Assembly: GCA_026419775.2 (NCBI GenBank)
Contig: JAOPGA020000791.1
Location: 1-64,000 of the forward strand
Direction of reading: 5' to 3'
Origin: Acrasis kona
Taxonomy: Eukaryota; Heterolobosea; Eutetramitea; Acrasida; Acrasidae
DNA: 64,000 bases
Positions 11,873 through 21,671 of this stretch are shown piece after piece. Below the pieces are notes generated by a model. The model was not told the origin of the DNA and made no database searches. It was given only the letters and a program-made list of their open reading frames with translations. Position numbers and translations under genes: made by a program. How positions within the stretch are numbered: position 1 is the stretch's first letter; the number at the start of each line of letters is the position of its first letter.

Positions 11873-11955
11873 GCCGGGTTAGCTCAGTTAAGTCTGAATG
11901 GAAGAGCGCGAGACTTCTAATCTCGAGGTCGTGGGTTCGAGACCCACATTCGGTA
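11873..11955 (+). tRNA. tRNA-Arg (anticodon TCT) with a 10-nt D-loop insertion
   Basis: Acceptor GCCGGGT/ATTCGGT, D-stem GCTC/GAGC, anticodon stem CGAGA/TCTCG around CTTCTAA, T-arm GTGGG-TTCGAGA-CCCAC and discriminator A all fit. The gene is 83 nt; removing 10 bases (AAGTCTGAAT) that sit between AGTT and GGAA in the D-loop leaves a canonical 73-nt tRNA. A run of ten T ends the transcript. Here the insertion also splits the internal A-box promoter. Confidence 0.9.
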
Positions 11956-12181
11956 TTTTTTTTTGAAATTCAGCGATTTCTAATTGATACTGACCATACT
12001 GGTACATTGGTAACCACTCTGTCTCAATGTTGATTGGATAATATAATAGTAATGACGCGGGAGATTGAATCTGCTCCTCTGTGATCGGTTACTTCTCTTT
12101 AGAAATCTTTGTAAGACGCAACCATGCGGGTCCGATTGTAGGAGCTCAAAGGAACTCCGCAGGAAATAAACGTTATCAAAC

Positions 12182-12661
12182 ATGACGAGCGTATATGATT
12201 TTTCAGCCAACAATGCCAGTGGAGAGAGTGTATCTTTATCAGAATACAAAGGAAAAGTATTATTGATTGTCAACGTGGCATCTAAATGTGGCCTTACACC
12301 TCAATACAAAGAATTGTCTGAACTAAGAGAGAAGTATCATGACAAAGGATTCGAGGTCCTGGCATTCCCATGTAACCAATTTGCTGGTCAAGAGCCAGGA
12401 ACAGAGGAAGAGATTTGCACCTTCGCAAAAAAGAACTACTCCGTCAACTTCCCCATCTTCTCAAAAATTGAAGTTAATGGATCAAATGTGTTCCCTCTAT
12501 TCAAATATCTCAAAGAAGAGCAAAAAGGAATACTTGGAACAACGAGTGTTAAATGGAACTTTACTAAATTCTTAGTCAACAAAGATGGAATCCCTGTTAA
12601 AAGGTATTCTCCAAACGACTCGCCATCCAATGCTGAGGAAGACATTAAAAATCTTTTGTAG
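12182..12661 (+). CDS. GPX: Glutathione peroxidase-like thiol peroxidase (Cys type)
   Basis: This 159-aa single-exon protein has all family landmarks: NVASKCGLT with the peroxidatic Cys (not selenocysteine), PCNQFAGQEPG, and WNFTKFLV. The catalytic Cys, Gln and Trp are all present. Length is typical of the short cytosolic, thioredoxin-dependent GPX-like enzymes that reduce H2O2 and lipid hydroperoxides. No targeting peptide is apparent from this start. The ATG follows 226 bp downstream of tRNA-Arg. Confidence 0.95.
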   Translation: MTSVYDFSANNASGESVSLSEYKGKVLLIVNVASKCGLTPQYKELSELREKYHDKGFEVLAFPCNQFAGQEPGTEEEICTFAKKNYSVNFPIFSKIEVNGSNVFPLFKYLKEEQKGILGTTSVKWNFTKFLVNKDGIPVKRYSPNDSPSNAEEDIKNLL

Positions 12662-12858
12662 AATAAAATAATTCTAGACTGGTAATTTTGTTTTCTTAAT
12701 ATTGTTGTTGCACTCTGACTGCGAACAACAAATACTTGTGAATTATTGATATATTGACATTTAACATAGTTACATCATATAATGATACTTTATTTGCTGA
12801 TTTACATTGCAACTTAATAATGAGTATTCGTTCGGCATACCCATTTTAAATATTGACT

Positions 12859-13761
12859 CTACTCATATACTTTTTCTCTACGAAATTCTCGAATTCCTTC
12901 TAGATGCATTAACACTGCATCGGTAACATGATGACAAAAGCAAACTGCTAAACTTTGTATTCCTTTAAGTGAAACAGCAAACTTATCGGTCAACAAGTAA
13001 CAACCAGTTATGTCTAAAGTGTGTATTCCACTCAGATGAGTAAAGGCTGCATCTGTCACTCCCTGACAAAAGGCCATCAGTAGGGTGTGTATTCCTTTCA
13101 AGTGAACAAAGCCCATGTCAGTTATTTTATCACAAAATGAGATGTCAAGGGTGTGAATGCCTTTAAGGTTCACTAGCCCCTCGCTAGTTATGTTACGACA
13201 ATGTCGTATGTTCAATTCTCTTACTCCCTGTAGATGAACAAGTGCTGCGTCAGTAATTTGGGGGCAGTTGGTCAAATCCAAGTGTTGTATTCCTTTCAAA
13301 TAAACGAAACCCTTACCAGTGATGCGTTCTAAATGTTTGAGTCTTAAAGAAGTTATCCCTGTTAGGTGAACAAACGACAAATCACTGATTTTATAACATT
13401 CAGATAAATTTAAAGTGTGTACGCCCTTTAAATGGGCGATTGCTTTGTCATCAATTTGAAAGCAGCCACACATATTGAGAGTGTGAATGCCTTTAAAATT
13501 TTTGCAACCAGCATCAGTAATCAATTTACAATATGACATATCCAGATTTCTTACTCCCTTGAGGTTGGAAAAGCGTATGTCATCATCTGTTGCAGATTGT
13601 TTCATTTTGAATGTTCGGTACATTGTGACTCTGTAGTGGTGCTTCATCTGATGAAGTTCTGAACAAGTCATGAAAAAGCATAGCCAGCTTTTAATGCACA
13701 TGAATGATGCTACATGGTATAGTACATCATGGCAAGATAATAACTCTTCTACTAAGCTCAT
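12859..13761 (-). CDS. F-box / leucine-rich repeat protein
   Basis: A 300-aa protein. The N-terminal 45 residues look like an F-box (LSCHDVLYHVASFMCIKSWL). About ten irregular repeats of roughly 24-25 residues follow, with consensus LxGIHTLDIxxCxxITDAAFVHL. This is a cysteine-containing LRR type in which the GIHTL strand recurs nearly unchanged. Such proteins usually supply substrate binding to SCF ubiquitin ligases through Skp1. The high repeat-to-repeat identity suggests recent repeat amplification. Similar families are expanded in amoebae and in some giant viruses, but nothing here suggests transfer. The substrate is unknown. Confidence 0.75.
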   Translation of the reverse strand: MSLVEELLSCHDVLYHVASFMCIKSWLCFFMTCSELHQMKHHYRVTMYRTFKMKQSATDDDIRFSNLKGVRNLDMSYCKLITDAGCKNFKGIHTLNMCGCFQIDDKAIAHLKGVHTLNLSECYKISDLSFVHLTGITSLRLKHLERITGKGFVYLKGIQHLDLTNCPQITDAALVHLQGVRELNIRHCRNITSEGLVNLKGIHTLDISFCDKITDMGFVHLKGIHTLLMAFCQGVTDAAFTHLSGIHTLDITGCYLLTDKFAVSLKGIQSLAVCFCHHVTDAVLMHLEGIREFRREKVYE

Positions 13762-14187
13762 AAATCTACTTAATTTTGAAAATAATAAAGACGACCAGTG
13801 AAGTTAATAATTATTATTTGAATCCACTTAGGTTTTACAATGTTTCTTAGTGTGGTATACAAGACGACACTGTGCACTAGATCTATTGCAATCCCTGGTC
13901 ATGCTTTTTGCCTGGTCTTTACTATCAGACATGAGGGATGTCTGAATTTTACTGTAACATGACTGTGCGCTATAGTAATCAAATTGCGATCCGAACAATT
14001 GATGATCAAAATTTGAAACAAAATTATCAAAAGTTTGATAAGATTGCTATTTGTTGGCATCGAATGTACCGGTTCCGTTCTAACTCAATGCGAATAAAAG
14101 CCCGCAACTAAGGTCTCTATGTGGACGTGTCTGAAATATGATGAGAAACTTCTTGTCAACCACGATTCTAAAGATTATTGTTGAGAA
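13762..14187. other. Divergent promoter interval
   Basis: About 425 bp lie between the divergently transcribed F-box/LRR and adenylate kinase genes. I see no further gene, tRNA or repeat in it. Confidence 0.5.
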
Positions 14188-15008
14188 ATGATACTGCGAA
14201 CATGTTTATCAAACCCACTCAGAGCTAATGTAACAAAGCGGCGTTTCGGTGCAAGTATAAGGAATCTATCTGAATCAAACGAAAATACAGTACCCTTCAA
14301 AAAGAAGGTTGTTGTTATGGGGCCACCTGGAGTTGGAAAGGGTACTTATGCCACTGGTGCAAGCGCCATCCTAAATATCCCTCATCTTGCTGCGGGTGAG
14401 TAAATAAATTTAATTACGTTACTTTAACTCACAAAGGTGATTTTGTTAGAGAGGAGATTAAAAAAGATTCTGAGCTTGGTAGAAAAATGCACGATTACAC
14501 TAAAAGAGGAGAGTTAGTCCCTGATGAATTAGTTGTAGAATTGGTGATTAGTAAGCTTCGCGAAACCACGGGGGGCTTTTTGCTAGACGGTTTCCCAAGA
14601 ACATTAAAACAGGCGGAACTTTTGCAAGACAGCGAGTACAAACCAGAAATTGTCATCAACCTTTCGCAGAAGGAGGATATAATCATAAGGAAGATCAGCG
14701 GAAGGAGAATATGTAGTGCTTGTGGGGCAAATTATAATTTTGAACACATTAAAGACGAAGGACTAGACATGCCCCCCATGAAACCCAAAGTGGACAATGT
14801 TTGTGATTCTTGTGGGTCTGAACATTCCTTGGTTCAACGTGCTGATGACAATTTCCAAGTCGTCAAGACGCGATTAGAACAATATAAAAAACAGACGGAG
14901 CCATTGATATCGTTCTATTCGGACAAGAATATAATGAAGTCGTTCAGAGTGAACGGCGGAAGTAAGGAGCTCCTTCCCTCGTTTGTAGATCTTTTGATAT
15001 CAAAATAA
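14188..15008 (+). CDS. AK: Adenylate kinase, probably mitochondrial
   Basis: Two exons (14188-14395 and 14437-15008, 41-nt intron) give a 259-aa protein. A Ser/Arg-rich N-terminus (about 36 residues) looks like a mitochondrial presequence. The P-loop is GPPGVGKG, with the usual final Ser/Thr followed by TYAT. HLAAGDFVREEI corresponds to the AMP-binding helix, GFPRT to the AMP site and RRICSACGANYN to the start of the LID. The LID carries a four-cysteine zinc site (CSAC...CDSC). It would interconvert ATP, AMP and ADP. The zinc LID is common in bacterial and some protist enzymes. tRNA-Asn lies 59 bp downstream. Confidence 0.92.
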
Positions 15009-15067
15009 ACTATAAATGTATCTAATAGATTATGGCATCTTAGTTTGTATATAGGATATACTTCAAA

Positions 15068-15152
15068 TCCCCAATGGCTCAGTCGGTTTTGATAGAAATA
15101 GAGCGTCAGACTGTTAATCTGCAGGTCCCTGGTTCGGGCCCAGGTTGGGGAG
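15068..15152 (+). tRNA. tRNA-Asn (anticodon GTT) with an 11-nt D-loop insertion
   Basis: Acceptor TCCCCAA/TTGGGGA, D-stem GCTC/GAGC, anticodon loop CTGTTAA, T-arm CCTGG-TTCGGGC-CCAGG and discriminator G all fit. The gene is 85 nt. After the conserved D-loop GGTT comes TTGATAGAAAT, and its removal leaves a normal 74-nt tRNA. The 27:43 pair is T-C. A T6 run follows. Confidence 0.9.
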
Positions 15153-16240
15153 AGCTTTTTTATAACAACCAAACGGTGGGCTGAGCAGAAATACGAAGAT
15201 AGCAAACAAGGTTTCAAAGCACTTTTAAAGAAATCATGTCCAACTATCGCATCAATCAGAGCTGATCTGCAGGGTAAGCATGAACAAATCAAGTTCACTT
15301 CTCACGATGGCTTTGTTCGTTGCCTAACTCACATTATAATTTTTAATTGTAAATAAGGTCCTCAAGAGTCTCGATGCAGGAGACACAAAGCTTGCGGAGG
15401 CGGCAGCAAAGAAACTTGACCATAGGGGTCTTATCGGTAGTGGCCGGTAATCCACGCAATCCTGTATGTAAATTTTGTTCTCCTCCATATCAATTTTTTG
15501 TCGTTTGACTGACATGCGTAAGGCTGTCTACTTGGTTACACTAGTATGGATGTAGCGATTTCTAATAGCGCTTTTCGCAGAATGCGATTTCTACAAAAGG
15601 AAGTTTACCGCTGGACGCTGTCTAAGAAAAGCAACCTGATCAAAGAGGTATCATTAAATGTGGATTGACAGCCATCGACCATCAATTCTTACAGAACTCA
15701 GCAAATATCTTTATGAAGATTATTTGCAAGATTCGAAAGCGAAGAGCAGGTTCTTGAGGAAGACATGGAACAAGAAAGTTTGAAACCAATTACTGTTAGC
15801 CCCATCAACTTGGATGAACAACAAGTCTAGTGTTGAGGGCTAAGATCGTAAAATGCCTCGTGCTCTCGAAATATGATAAGAGAATAAATTTCTTTATTAT
15901 TATCAGAATCTTCTTTGTTCTACTTCACAAATAAGTCTTAGCAGATCCTCCTCTCTTTATTACAATCAAAATTATCCATTTATGATCACAAATGGGACGA
16001 ATAATCGATTCCATTATTTTAAAGAGACCATTTTTTGTACGTTTGTGTGTATCTGATCTAAAACTGCCAATATACAGGTTTTATACTTGAAAGATAGGGT
16101 GCTTTCAAACATCAGCTCACAAACCGAAATTCCATACGTTAAAACAAAACGCATAAGCTCAACATAATTTCTAAAATAAATACAATAGGACATAACAGGA
16201 ATCCGTTAATCCGTATTTGGAAAATAAATAAAACGAAGTT
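15153..16240 (+). other. Interval with unresolved exon-like fragments and a LINE scrap
   Basis: No complete gene can be assembled. There are three open stretches that look coding. The first, at about 15168-15277, encodes RWAEQKYEDSKQGF and more and ends at a good donor G/GTAAGC, but has no start codon after the tRNA. The second is at about 15358-15435 (SLDAGDTKLAEAAAKKLD). The third is at about 15600-15830, around a possible 45-nt intron, with alternative frames ending KSRFLRKTWNKKV or LKPITVSPINLDEQQV. Their splice phases do not agree with one another, so this is either a small multi-exon gene that I cannot resolve or a broken one. A LINE 3' scrap (15513-15596) sits in the middle. Confidence 0.35.
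15513..15596 (+). mobile_element. Short internally deleted LINE 3'-end remnant
   Basis: This segment shares two blocks with the LINE at 52867-53347. One is GTCTACTTGGTTACACTAGT and the bases just after it, differing by one base from 53096 onward. The other is CTTTTCGCAGAATGCGATTT, identical to 53318-53337, just before the A-rich tail. In the 52.9-kb copy these blocks are separated by about 200 bp, so this copy has a large internal deletion. Confidence 0.6.
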
Positions 16241-17821
16241 ATGAGCAGACAGCAGGTCACATTCGACTTGTTCTTTGAGCACCCAGAGCTGTACAAGTAC
16301 TTGAGGGATTACCTGGGGAAACAAAGTCCACTAGAAGTTCACAGCATTGTATTCATTGATAGAGTGAGGCTTCTCAGAACAATGGATTGCACTGATGCGC
16401 GACATTCTTACACTCTCAAGATACACTCTACTTTTGTCGAGAAAACCTCCGTACACTACTTACGGCTCCCACAAGATGTTGAAGAATCATGTAATTTTGA
16501 ACAAAATGCCTCCGCCGCTATTTTTGATCGAGTTTATCAATACGTAACAGATAGACTCAGATATCTGTGGGCCGATAAATTCTATAAACATTACTCAGAA
16601 CTTAAAGAGCCAACAAAAAATGCAGACCAAGGATCTAAAATTCTTTGGCAGCCAGGAAGGTTAATTGGTGAAGGCAGCTTTGGAAAGGTCTACGAAGCCC
16701 TCAGTATCAGTACTGGCGAGTTTATGGCCGTCAAAGTCATTTCTCTTCATGGGTCACATCGGGAACAAAGAATAAAAGAAGTAAGAGAAGAAGTAGACTT
16801 GATGAAGAGTTTGAGACACGAAAACATTGTAAGATACTTGGGGACGGACACGGACTCAAATAAATTATACATTTTTTTGGAGTATGTAAGCGGAGGCTCT
16901 ATAGCATCCCTACTACGTTCCTTTACTTATTTACACGAGTCCGTTGTTAGAAAATACGTCAAACAAATACTTTTGGGCCTCCAGTACCTCCACATGTGTG
17001 ATGTGATTCACAGAGACATTAAGGCTGCGAACATTCTTGTGGGACATGACGGCATTGTAAGACTTGCCGACTTTGGTAGCTCTAAACATGCATTTTCGGA
17101 CCGTGATGGTAACCTGACCGGAACGCCAATGTGGATGCCTAATGAAGTTATTCTAAACAAGCCATATCAGAAAGCAAGCGATGTATGGAGTTTGGGTTGC
17201 ACTATTATAGAAATGTTGACCGGAGGTGTTCCGTATCCTGATTTAGCGGGTGAGCGCAACCAGTACACCATCATGTATAAATTGGCATCCTCGAATCGTA
17301 TACCTCTTATTCCTGACCATGTCGGGAGCGACGCTAGAAATTTCTTGATGAGATGTTTCCAAATTGACCCAGAAAAAAGAGCAACCGTCGACGAACTCTT
17401 AAATCATCCATTCGTCAATGAACCTGTAGATCCTAGTTTGTTGATTCAAATTACTGCACCTGCCTTCATCGACCAGCATTTATGTGATTTTGGTAGCTTC
17501 ATAAGTTACGATGGAAGTGATGAGGACACAACTTCCGACTGCACAAGCAGCACCAACAGTTTTGTTGACAAATTTAATGATATCAATTGTAATCCAACTC
17601 TAATTGTAAGCCACAACCTGGTCAACAGGAGGTTCAGCACGGTTGAAAGATATTCAAGATTATCTGCTGGAAGGCGGCCGTCCCTCGGCATGTTCATAGG
17701 AGATGATCGGTTAGCTCTCCGGCGAGGGTCCCTGCAAGCAAGTGCAAAAAAAGACATTATAATAAGATCTCCAGAGGAACACAAACAAATAAGGTTCGAA
17801 ATGGGCTCAAGTGTGATTTAA
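16241..17821 (+). CDS. RGS-domain MAP kinase kinase kinase-like protein kinase
   Basis: A 526-aa single-exon protein. Residues 1-122 resemble an RGS domain, starting FFEHPELYKYLRDYL and ending near LWADKFYKHY. A STE11-type kinase follows at about 136-400: GEGSFGKV loop, VKV lysine, HRDIKAAN catalytic loop, DFG, and GTPMWM activation segment. The usual APE is PNE here. RGS domains speed GTP hydrolysis by G-alpha, so the protein may couple a heterotrimeric G protein to a MAPK cascade. Dictyostelium has a comparable RGS-kinase (RCK1). The Ser/Arg-rich tail (430-526) is probably regulatory. Its 3' end faces the RING gene only 8 bp away. Kinase call is firm and RGS call good. Confidence 0.88.
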   Translation: MSRQQVTFDLFFEHPELYKYLRDYLGKQSPLEVHSIVFIDRVRLLRTMDCTDARHSYTLKIHSTFVEKTSVHYLRLPQDVEESCNFEQNASAAIFDRVYQYVTDRLRYLWADKFYKHYSELKEPTKNADQGSKILWQPGRLIGEGSFGKVYEALSISTGEFMAVKVISLHGSHREQRIKEVREEVDLMKSLRHENIVRYLGTDTDSNKLYIFLEYVSGGSIASLLRSFTYLHESVVRKYVKQILLGLQYLHMCDVIHRDIKAANILVGHDGIVRLADFGSSKHAFSDRDGNLTGTPMWMPNEVILNKPYQKASDVWSLGCTIIEMLTGGVPYPDLAGERNQYTIMYKLASSNRIPLIPDHVGSDARNFLMRCFQIDPEKRATVDELLNHPFVNEPVDPSLLIQITAPAFIDQHLCDFGSFISYDGSDEDTTSDCTSSTNSFVDKFNDINCNPTLIVSHNLVNRRFSTVERYSRLSAGRRPSLGMFIGDDRLALRRGSLQASAKKDIIIRSPEEHKQIRFEMGSSVI

Positions 17822-17829
17822 CATTAAAT

Positions 17830-20024
17830 TTATTGTACATTTAACAGACTCTCAAGCGTCGTCTTTCTATATTCACATTTATGTGCCAACACCTCCAAGA
17901 TTTGACAACTAACCTTATCCATGGTCTTTCTTGAACAATTAGGACACTTTTGAACATCTTCAACACATTCTTTACAATACGCATGACCACAAGGAGAACA
18001 GACGACAGGATCATTAAACAAATTCATACAACGCATACAAGTGAGTGCGGTCTGAGTGGCATGCTCAGTCTTTACAAGTTTAATTAATGTACTTTGCAGA
18101 TGCTTTTCGCGCTTCTTTAATGACTCAACCATCTCAACGCTTTCCTTCTCAACTTGCTCAAGGCGACTCACTTCTTTTTCGGCTTTGTCACCATTCGCTT
18201 TCAAAGTCACCAACATTTCATTACATTCCCTTAATTGTTGACCCAGTGCTTGGTTTTCATTTTCCATCTTTTCATTGATTGATTGTAAATGTAACAGTTG
18301 ACCTTGTGTAGCCGATAACTTTTCGTTCACATCATGACTTGATTCCAACAATTGATTCTTTTCTTGTAGTTGACTCCTAGTGAGATCTAGGTCATTTTGT
18401 AATTGTGAAAGTTGTTGGGTGAGTGATGAATGTTGGGCTTGACTGGTAGTGAGCGCATGTTGGGATTGTTGGAATTGAATGGTGATGGTATGTAACTTTT
18501 CGTCATGAGTGTCATGTAAGAGTTGGATCTGGGTTGAATGTTTGTTTTTTAATTCGTTTAATTGCTTCTTGTATTCTTGATGGACCGTTTCAATGTTTGA
18601 TAATTGTTTTGATTTTAAAGTGTTGGTTTCGTTGAGGTGTTGATTTAATTCTTGTTTTGTAATTTCGTATTGGGTGTTGATGCGGTGTAGTTCCAAATCA
18701 AGGTTATTGCACTGTGAACTCAAATCATTGTTTTTTGATTTTAATTGTTGGTTGGCTTTGTTGAGATCCTTGATGGTTTGATTTAATGTGGAAGAATGTT
18801 CTTGGGATCTGGTAAGTTCCATTCGCAATTGATTGGTGGCCTCTAGTGAAGCTTTTTGTTGATCCATGTTCTTGTTTTGTGATGTGTCCATTAAAAGTTT
18901 GTAGTCATGTAGTTGTGATTCTAGACCTTGTATGGTTGCTTGTTTGTCTTCTAGTTCTAATCTTAATAATTGTTCGTTCTTGTTGGATTGATCTTGTAGG
19001 GATTGTATTTGTGCTTGTAGGTCTGAACTTGCCTTTTGTTTCCTCTTCATTTGTGCTTCCATTACTTTGACCGTTTGTTCTTGTGTGGATAGCAGCTTTA
19101 ATTGGGATTCCAACTTGGATACATGTTGTAGACGGTCGGCTTCAAGTTCATTGATGCGGTCTGTGATTGTTTTATAGTACTGTTCTTTTCGGAGTGCTGA
19201 CTGTTCCATTTCATTTAATTGCCTGGATACCTCCTTTACTTGGGCACCTAATCTTCTCATGTCAAATTCTTTATCCTTGTTTGAACTCATTTCTGATTCT
19301 AGTTGAGCACTTGTAATGGATAACTGTCTTTGTAGTTCGGACACCATTGATTCTGAGTGAAGCGAAGATCTATAATGAATTGGATTAGAATGTGTTGATA
19401 TTGGTAATTACCTGTTACGTTCATTCATATCTGATGTTAGCTTGTTCAGAGAACTTGTTAAGTTATGAATTTCCTCCAATTGGCTCTTATTTGAGTGCTT
19501 AAGGGATAAGAAATCTTGTGTCTTTTCATTATGCTCGTTGATTAGTTTTTGACTACAAGTTGAGTAAAGTGCATGTTTGTGTAGTTACTGTTGGGATTGT
19601 AGTTCTTTGAGCTGTATTTGCAGCTGAGACGTTTTGATTTTCTCGTCTTGCACTGACTCTGATTGTTGTTGTAATAAAGCCAGTTTATTCTGCATGGTTT
19701 TCATTTTTAAATCCAATTCATCAGCCCTTGATTTCTCGTCTAATATTGTTATTGCGAGTGCTGGAGTGATTTACTTTGGTATAGCTGAGATAAATCTCGA
19801 AAGTTCCGCTGAATGGATCCTACGTTATCGCCCCGATTCTCTAGTTCTCTTCTTTGTTCCTCTAGTTTATTCCTCAACAATTGAATGAGTTCTTGATCAT
19901 CGTTTGTTAGCAAATCTCTTTGAGAAGAATTTCGTCCGGAAGATGAGAAGTCTGGTGTTTCATGGTGGTCGGGTGTTCTGGTGGTTTGTATAATTTGACG
20001 AATACCCTTTGTTCCACGGGACAT
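17830..20024 (-). CDS. Long coiled-coil protein with C-terminal RING finger (putative E3 ligase)
   Basis: Four exons on the minus strand (20024-19775, 19739-19589, 19552-19412, 19369-17830) join in frame to 693 aa; introns are 35-42 nt. A short basic Ser-rich head precedes roughly 500 residues of Gln/Leu/Lys-rich heptads, a long coiled coil. A C3HC4 RING lies near the end (CMRC...CSPCGHAYCKEC...CPNC). Length and layout recall BRE1-type or TRIM-like ligases, but the RING sequence is not diagnostic for BRE1. It probably acts as a homodimeric ubiquitin ligase. Its start is 65 bp from the likely start of the divergent glycosyltransferase gene, so they share a promoter. Confidence 0.82.
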
Positions 20025-20089
20025 AATTGGTGTCCGGTACAGAAAAGGGGGGACTTTTTACAATCTGCAACTCAACTGATTTTACTTCA

Positions 20090-21181
20090 ATGAGAATAAG
20101 ATGGAGTGTAGTGATCTTCATAAATGTGGTCATTATCGTCCTGCTGTTATTATATCAGTTACAACTAATTAGAAACAAACCAAGAAGTAACACCCAACAA
20201 GCAGATGATTTGAAATTACGGCTGCGAATCAAAGTACTTGAGGACAAGTTGAGGCAAATGGAAAAAAATACAGGCGAAGAGATACAACAAACAAATATGC
20301 CCTGGTTGATTGTGGCAATACCCACAGTACCACGTCCGAATGGAATAGACTACCTGAGTCCAACCATAAACGCCCTCTATTCTCAAATATCAGCATTTGA
20401 CGAAACTGATCCAATGCACAAACAAGTAAATAAATATAATTCACTCATTAACTTTGATAAGTAGATTCAAGTGTTTGTTCTCTCCCATGATAGAGTAGGT
20501 ATTCCTCACAAAAGTTTTAATGATTTAAAAGATGAATACTCTAATCATACTGACACTTTCATATTCTCTCATGTAAAATCACCTTTTGAATCAGTAGACA
20601 AGGTAAGAACAAAAGTCGTCGCACAAACGCTTGATGTGGCGCATTTCCTCAAGCAAGTACCCAAGAGCCAATATGTACTATTCATGGAAGATGACTTTGA
20701 GTTGTGTCCCAATGGCTTCAAGGCCATTTATCACATTATACAAAAATCAAACCGGAGGTTCGGAATGAACGGCTGGAACTCCGTACGTACATCATTTGGT
20801 CTCAACGGCATACTTTTTAAGAACAGTGATGACATGTTGAACATTTTTGCAAATTATTTGGAAAAGCATGCCGACAGGAGGCCGCCGGATCATCTCTACA
20901 CTGAATTTGCAGCCAAAGAAACGGAGGAAGCCAAACAATTATTGGGAGACAAGACGGTGGTTGGATATCGTTATAACATTTTTCATCACTTGGGAGCAGT
21001 CAGCACATTACGTGAAAGTAAACATTGGGATTTTCCGGTATGTTGGGATGAATTGTTGGTGCCGACAGTTTTTGAAGTGGAAGCTTTTAATAAAGAAAAA
21101 TGTCCTAAAGATGATCTTTGGCCGAAATGTAACGATGAGGTTAATGAACAGTATCCATGGGTACAATGGTTTAATAAATAA
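20090..21181 (+). CDS. GnT-IV (MGAT4/GT54)-like Golgi glycosyltransferase
   Basis: Exons 20090-20425 and 20465-21181 (39-nt intron) give 350 aa. I chose ATG 20090 because an upstream in-frame ATG at 20027 falls almost on the divergent gene's start. One membrane anchor (about residues 7-23) makes it a type II protein. A short coiled stem follows. The catalytic part begins PWLIVAIPTVPR and contains FMEDDFEL, the acidic metal/nucleotide-sugar motif, in the arrangement of the MGAT4 family (IPTVKR ... QLEDD). Members add branching GlcNAc to N-glycans. Substrate specificity here is not known. It converges with the next gene at 7 bp. Confidence 0.7.
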
Positions 21182-21188
21182 GATTTTA

Positions 21189-21561
21189 TTATTTGTTGTG
21201 TCTTTGAAAGAATCGTTGTTGTTGTTGTTTGAATAAAACTTTTTGTTCTCTTTTCCTCTCTTCGTCCTTTTGTTGGGCATCCTGTATGGCTTGGTTCTTG
21301 ACCTCCTTGTCTTCTAAATTGTACATGCTTTGTAACAAGAGTGCACTCTTCAACTCTCTTGAGACCCTCTCTTCTTCGTTTTCATTTTTTCGTGTTGTCT
21401 TTTCTGTGCGGATCTTTTCTTGTATTACTTCGTACTTTTCAACTTCCTTCGAAACTAGATCTGCTGCAAAATGCATGTTTTTTTCTACAGTATAGTCTAG
21501 ACCGTTGCCATCTGTCAGCCACCTTATCTTCTTTGAAGGTGGAAGCTCTTCTAAAGTGGGC
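21189..21561 (-). CDS. Charged coiled-coil protein, 5' end unresolved
   Basis: The frame is open from an acceptor-like TAG at 21562 to the TGA or TAA region at 21189, about 123 residues. It begins PTLEELPPSKKIRWLTDG and continues as a Lys/Glu/Gln-rich helix ending QQQQRFFQRHNK. An internal ATG exists at 21476, but coding character extends upstream of it. The first exon should lie in the 110 bp before the divergent gene at 21672, but no combination of ATG and GT donor there keeps frame. I do not recognise the family. Confidence 0.55.
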
Positions 21562-21671
21562 CTATACTAGTTAGATGATTATCAAACAATTCGTTCAAAC
21601 ATTTGTGTTTGGCGCTTTTACTAAATTACAACAATAATGCACATTGCTGCATGACCCAAACATTGATTGCA

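Noticed and set aside
20027-20089. Upstream ATG at 20027 as start of the glycosyltransferase
   Set aside because: It lies 3 bp from the start of the divergent RING gene and leaves no room for promoters; the ATG at 20090 gives a standard type II membrane anchor.
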